Positions 6,330 to 7,101 of a stretch of DNA of 7,101 nucleotides are shown here, one piece after another. Source of the DNA: Clostridia bacterium. Lineage in GTDB: Bacteria; Bacillota; Clostridia; Oscillospirales; Oscillospiraceae. Within the stretch, counting starts at the first letter, position 1. The number at the start of each line of letters is the position of its first letter. Below the pieces are notes generated by a model that made no database searches, had not been told where the DNA came from, and saw only the letters and a list, made by a program, of their open reading frames with translations. The stretch covers positions 1-7,101 of the forward strand of contig QKDF01000041.1 in the NCBI GenBank assembly GCA_003245395.1, given 5' to 3'. The position numbers were made by a program, and so were the translations under genes.

Positions 6330-6571
6330 GGTTTCCCCTCCTCATAACATACAGACCCGACTAATTTATCACATTGTGCGCCGTTTTGCAAGAAGCGTTT
6401 GCTTCAACCCGCCAAAGGGTGTGCTCCGGCAAAACAGCGGAAATGCGGCGGCTGTATCCCGCCTGGAACACAGCTGCCGCACCTGCAATAGACGCAAAGC
6501 GGGAATTGGGTACGGTGGAATCCGGCTGAAACGGGGCCGGAAAAAGGCCAAAGCTGCGTACTGAAGGCAGT
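6330..6571. other. 242-base gap, GC-rich and structured, no gene recognised
   Basis: The gap between the end of msrAB and the start of prfC holds the prfC promoter in its first 70 bases. The rest (about 6400-6570) is GC-rich and full of short inverted repeats. The longest is GCGGCGGCTGT (6445-6455) with ACAGCTGCCGC (6470-6480), 11 pairs with one G-U on the plus strand and a 14-base loop; another is CCGGC/GCCGG around 6522-6540. No T run follows these, so no clear msrAB terminator was found. The stretch stays open in minus-strand frames for about 60-70 codons, but no ribosome binding site, start or known protein family was recognised. Confidence 0.5.
6363..6391 (-). promoter_or_regulatory. promoter of prfC
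   Basis: On the minus strand TTGCAA (6391-6386), a 17-base spacer and TAAATT (6368-6363) form a sigma-A-like promoter. TG one base before the -10 (TGATAAATT) makes it an extended -10 type. Transcription would begin near 6356, about 27 bases before ATG 6329, with the ribosome binding site in between. A small hairpin, GAAGC (6392-6396) with GCTTC (6401-6405), sits just upstream of the -35. Confidence 0.6.
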
Positions 6572-7101
6572 TTATTCCGCCAATTCCAGCAGATAGCCAT
6601 AGCCTTCACGTTCCATTTCCTCTTTGGGAATAAAGCGCAGCGAGGCGCTGTTGATGCAGTAGCGCAGTCCGCCGGATGCCTGGGGACCATCCTCAAAAAC
6701 ATGGCCCAAGTGAGCGTTTCCCACGCGGCTGCGGACCTCTGTCCGGAGCATTCCATGGGAGCCATCCGTCTCCTCCCGAACCACATTGGGATCGATGGGC
6801 TTTGAAAAACTGGGCCAGCCGCAGCCGGACTCAAATTTGTCGGCGGAGGCGAACAGGGGCTCACCCGTGGTGACGTCCACATAGATGCCGGAGCGGAAGA
6901 GATTGAAAAATTCGTTTTGGAACGGCGGCTCCGTGGCACTGTTCTGGGTGACGGCGTACTGCGCGGGCGTCAGTTCCTTTTTCAGCATTTCTGAATCGGG
7001 CGCCGAATAGGCTGCGGGATTTACCCGCGCATTTGCAGCTTTTTCAAACTTGCTTTTTCCAATATGGCAGTAGCCGTGGGGGTTTTTATCCAGATATTTC
7101 T
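6572..7101 (-). CDS. msrAB: bifunctional methionine sulfoxide reductase A/B, 3' part
   Basis: In-frame coding runs off the right edge, giving 175 residues here. The first 13 ([13 protein letters not shown]) match the C-terminal end of MsrA; a linker with [16 protein letters not shown] joins it to a complete MsrB domain (about 45-175). MsrA reduces methionine-S-sulfoxide and MsrB the R form, using thioredoxin-type reductant. In MsrB, GCGWPSF (Cys93 of the fragment) is the likely resolving Cys, [12 protein letters not shown] and [11 protein letters not shown] (Cys148) are the catalytic block, with Cys148 the nucleophile. The two CxxC zinc sites of some MsrB proteins are absent ([11 protein letters not shown] in place of the first), as in other fused forms. 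A start at ATG 6988 is unlikely: upstream codons are open and match MsrA, and no ribosome binding site precedes it. No signal peptide can be judged because the N-terminus is outside the window. Confidence 0.93.
   Translation of the reverse strand, partial: KYLDKNPHGYCHIGKSKFEKAANARVNPAAYSAPDSEMLKKELTPAQYAVTQNSATEPPFQNEFFNLFRSGIYVDVTTGEPLFASADKFESGCGWPSFSKPIDPNVVREETDGSHGMLRTEVRSRVGNAHLGHVFEDGPQASGGLRYCINSASLRFIPKEEMEREGYGYLLELAE

Noticed and set aside
4839..6347. A 502-codon open frame on the plus strand antisense to prfC
   Set aside because: It is the mirror of a strongly conserved RF3 gene, has no recognisable domain and no good ribosome binding site. Long antisense frames are expected opposite GC-rich coding sequence.
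6495..6545. GGGAA...GGTGGAATCC...GCTG on the plus strand, reminiscent of a cobalamin riboswitch core
   Set aside because: The spacing between GGGAA and GGTG is too long, the CCGCnACTGT segment is missing, and no plus-strand gene follows within the window. It overlaps only the antisense of msrAB.
6361..6939. A 192-codon minus-strand frame spanning the msrB region and the gap before prfC
   Set aside because: It is out of frame with msrAB over most of its length, has no ribosome binding site, and the msrAB frame carries clear family motifs. Only the intergenic tail was kept, as a structured region.

Overview
The window looks like a piece of chromosome from a GC-rich Firmicute, probably a clostridial gut-type anaerobe of the Oscillospiraceae/Ruminococcaceae kind. 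This is inferred from strong AGGAGG-like ribosome binding sites, sigma-A-like promoters in short AT-rich gaps, a fused methionine sulfoxide reductase, flavodoxin-type oxidoreductases, and TTG and GTG starts coupled to upstream stops. No mobile element, CRISPR array, tRNA or rRNA was seen. No gene-free stretch exceeds about 260 bases.

Layout. Bases 1-71 hold the last residues of an unidentified + strand gene, which overlaps a tocopherol cyclase-like gene (64-942). A hairpin at 981-1015 separates this from a convergent minus-strand operon read from about 2657 down to 1027: an ArsR-type repressor, a membrane-anchored thioredoxin, and a CcdA-type thiol-electron transporter. The three genes are joined by successive 4-base overlaps (TTGA, then GTGA). 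A divergent gap (2627-2883) carries the arsR promoter and a candidate operator, plus an extended -10 promoter facing the other way. The latter drives thpR (RNA 2',3'-cyclic phosphodiesterase), an Isf-like flavodoxin-fold oxidoreductase with four clustered cysteines, and a short flavodoxin. A strong two-way hairpin terminator (4656-4687) separates this group from prfC (release factor 3, minus strand). Upstream of prfC is a structured, GC-rich gap of 242 bases. The 3' part of a fused MsrA-MsrB gene (minus strand) then runs off the right edge.

How the genes fit together. Thiol and flavin redox chemistry dominates. CcdA would carry electrons from cytosolic thioredoxin across the membrane to the anchored thioredoxin, under an ArsR-family sensor with several cysteines. 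MsrAB repairs oxidised methionine and needs thiol reductant. The two flavodoxin-fold proteins are low-potential electron carriers or reductases. prfC and thpR are RNA/translation genes and appear to be neighbours rather than partners. I see no clearly new multi-gene system. The points most worth checking are the Cys-sensor/thioredoxin/CcdA operon, the Isf-like cysteine cluster, and the structured gap before prfC.
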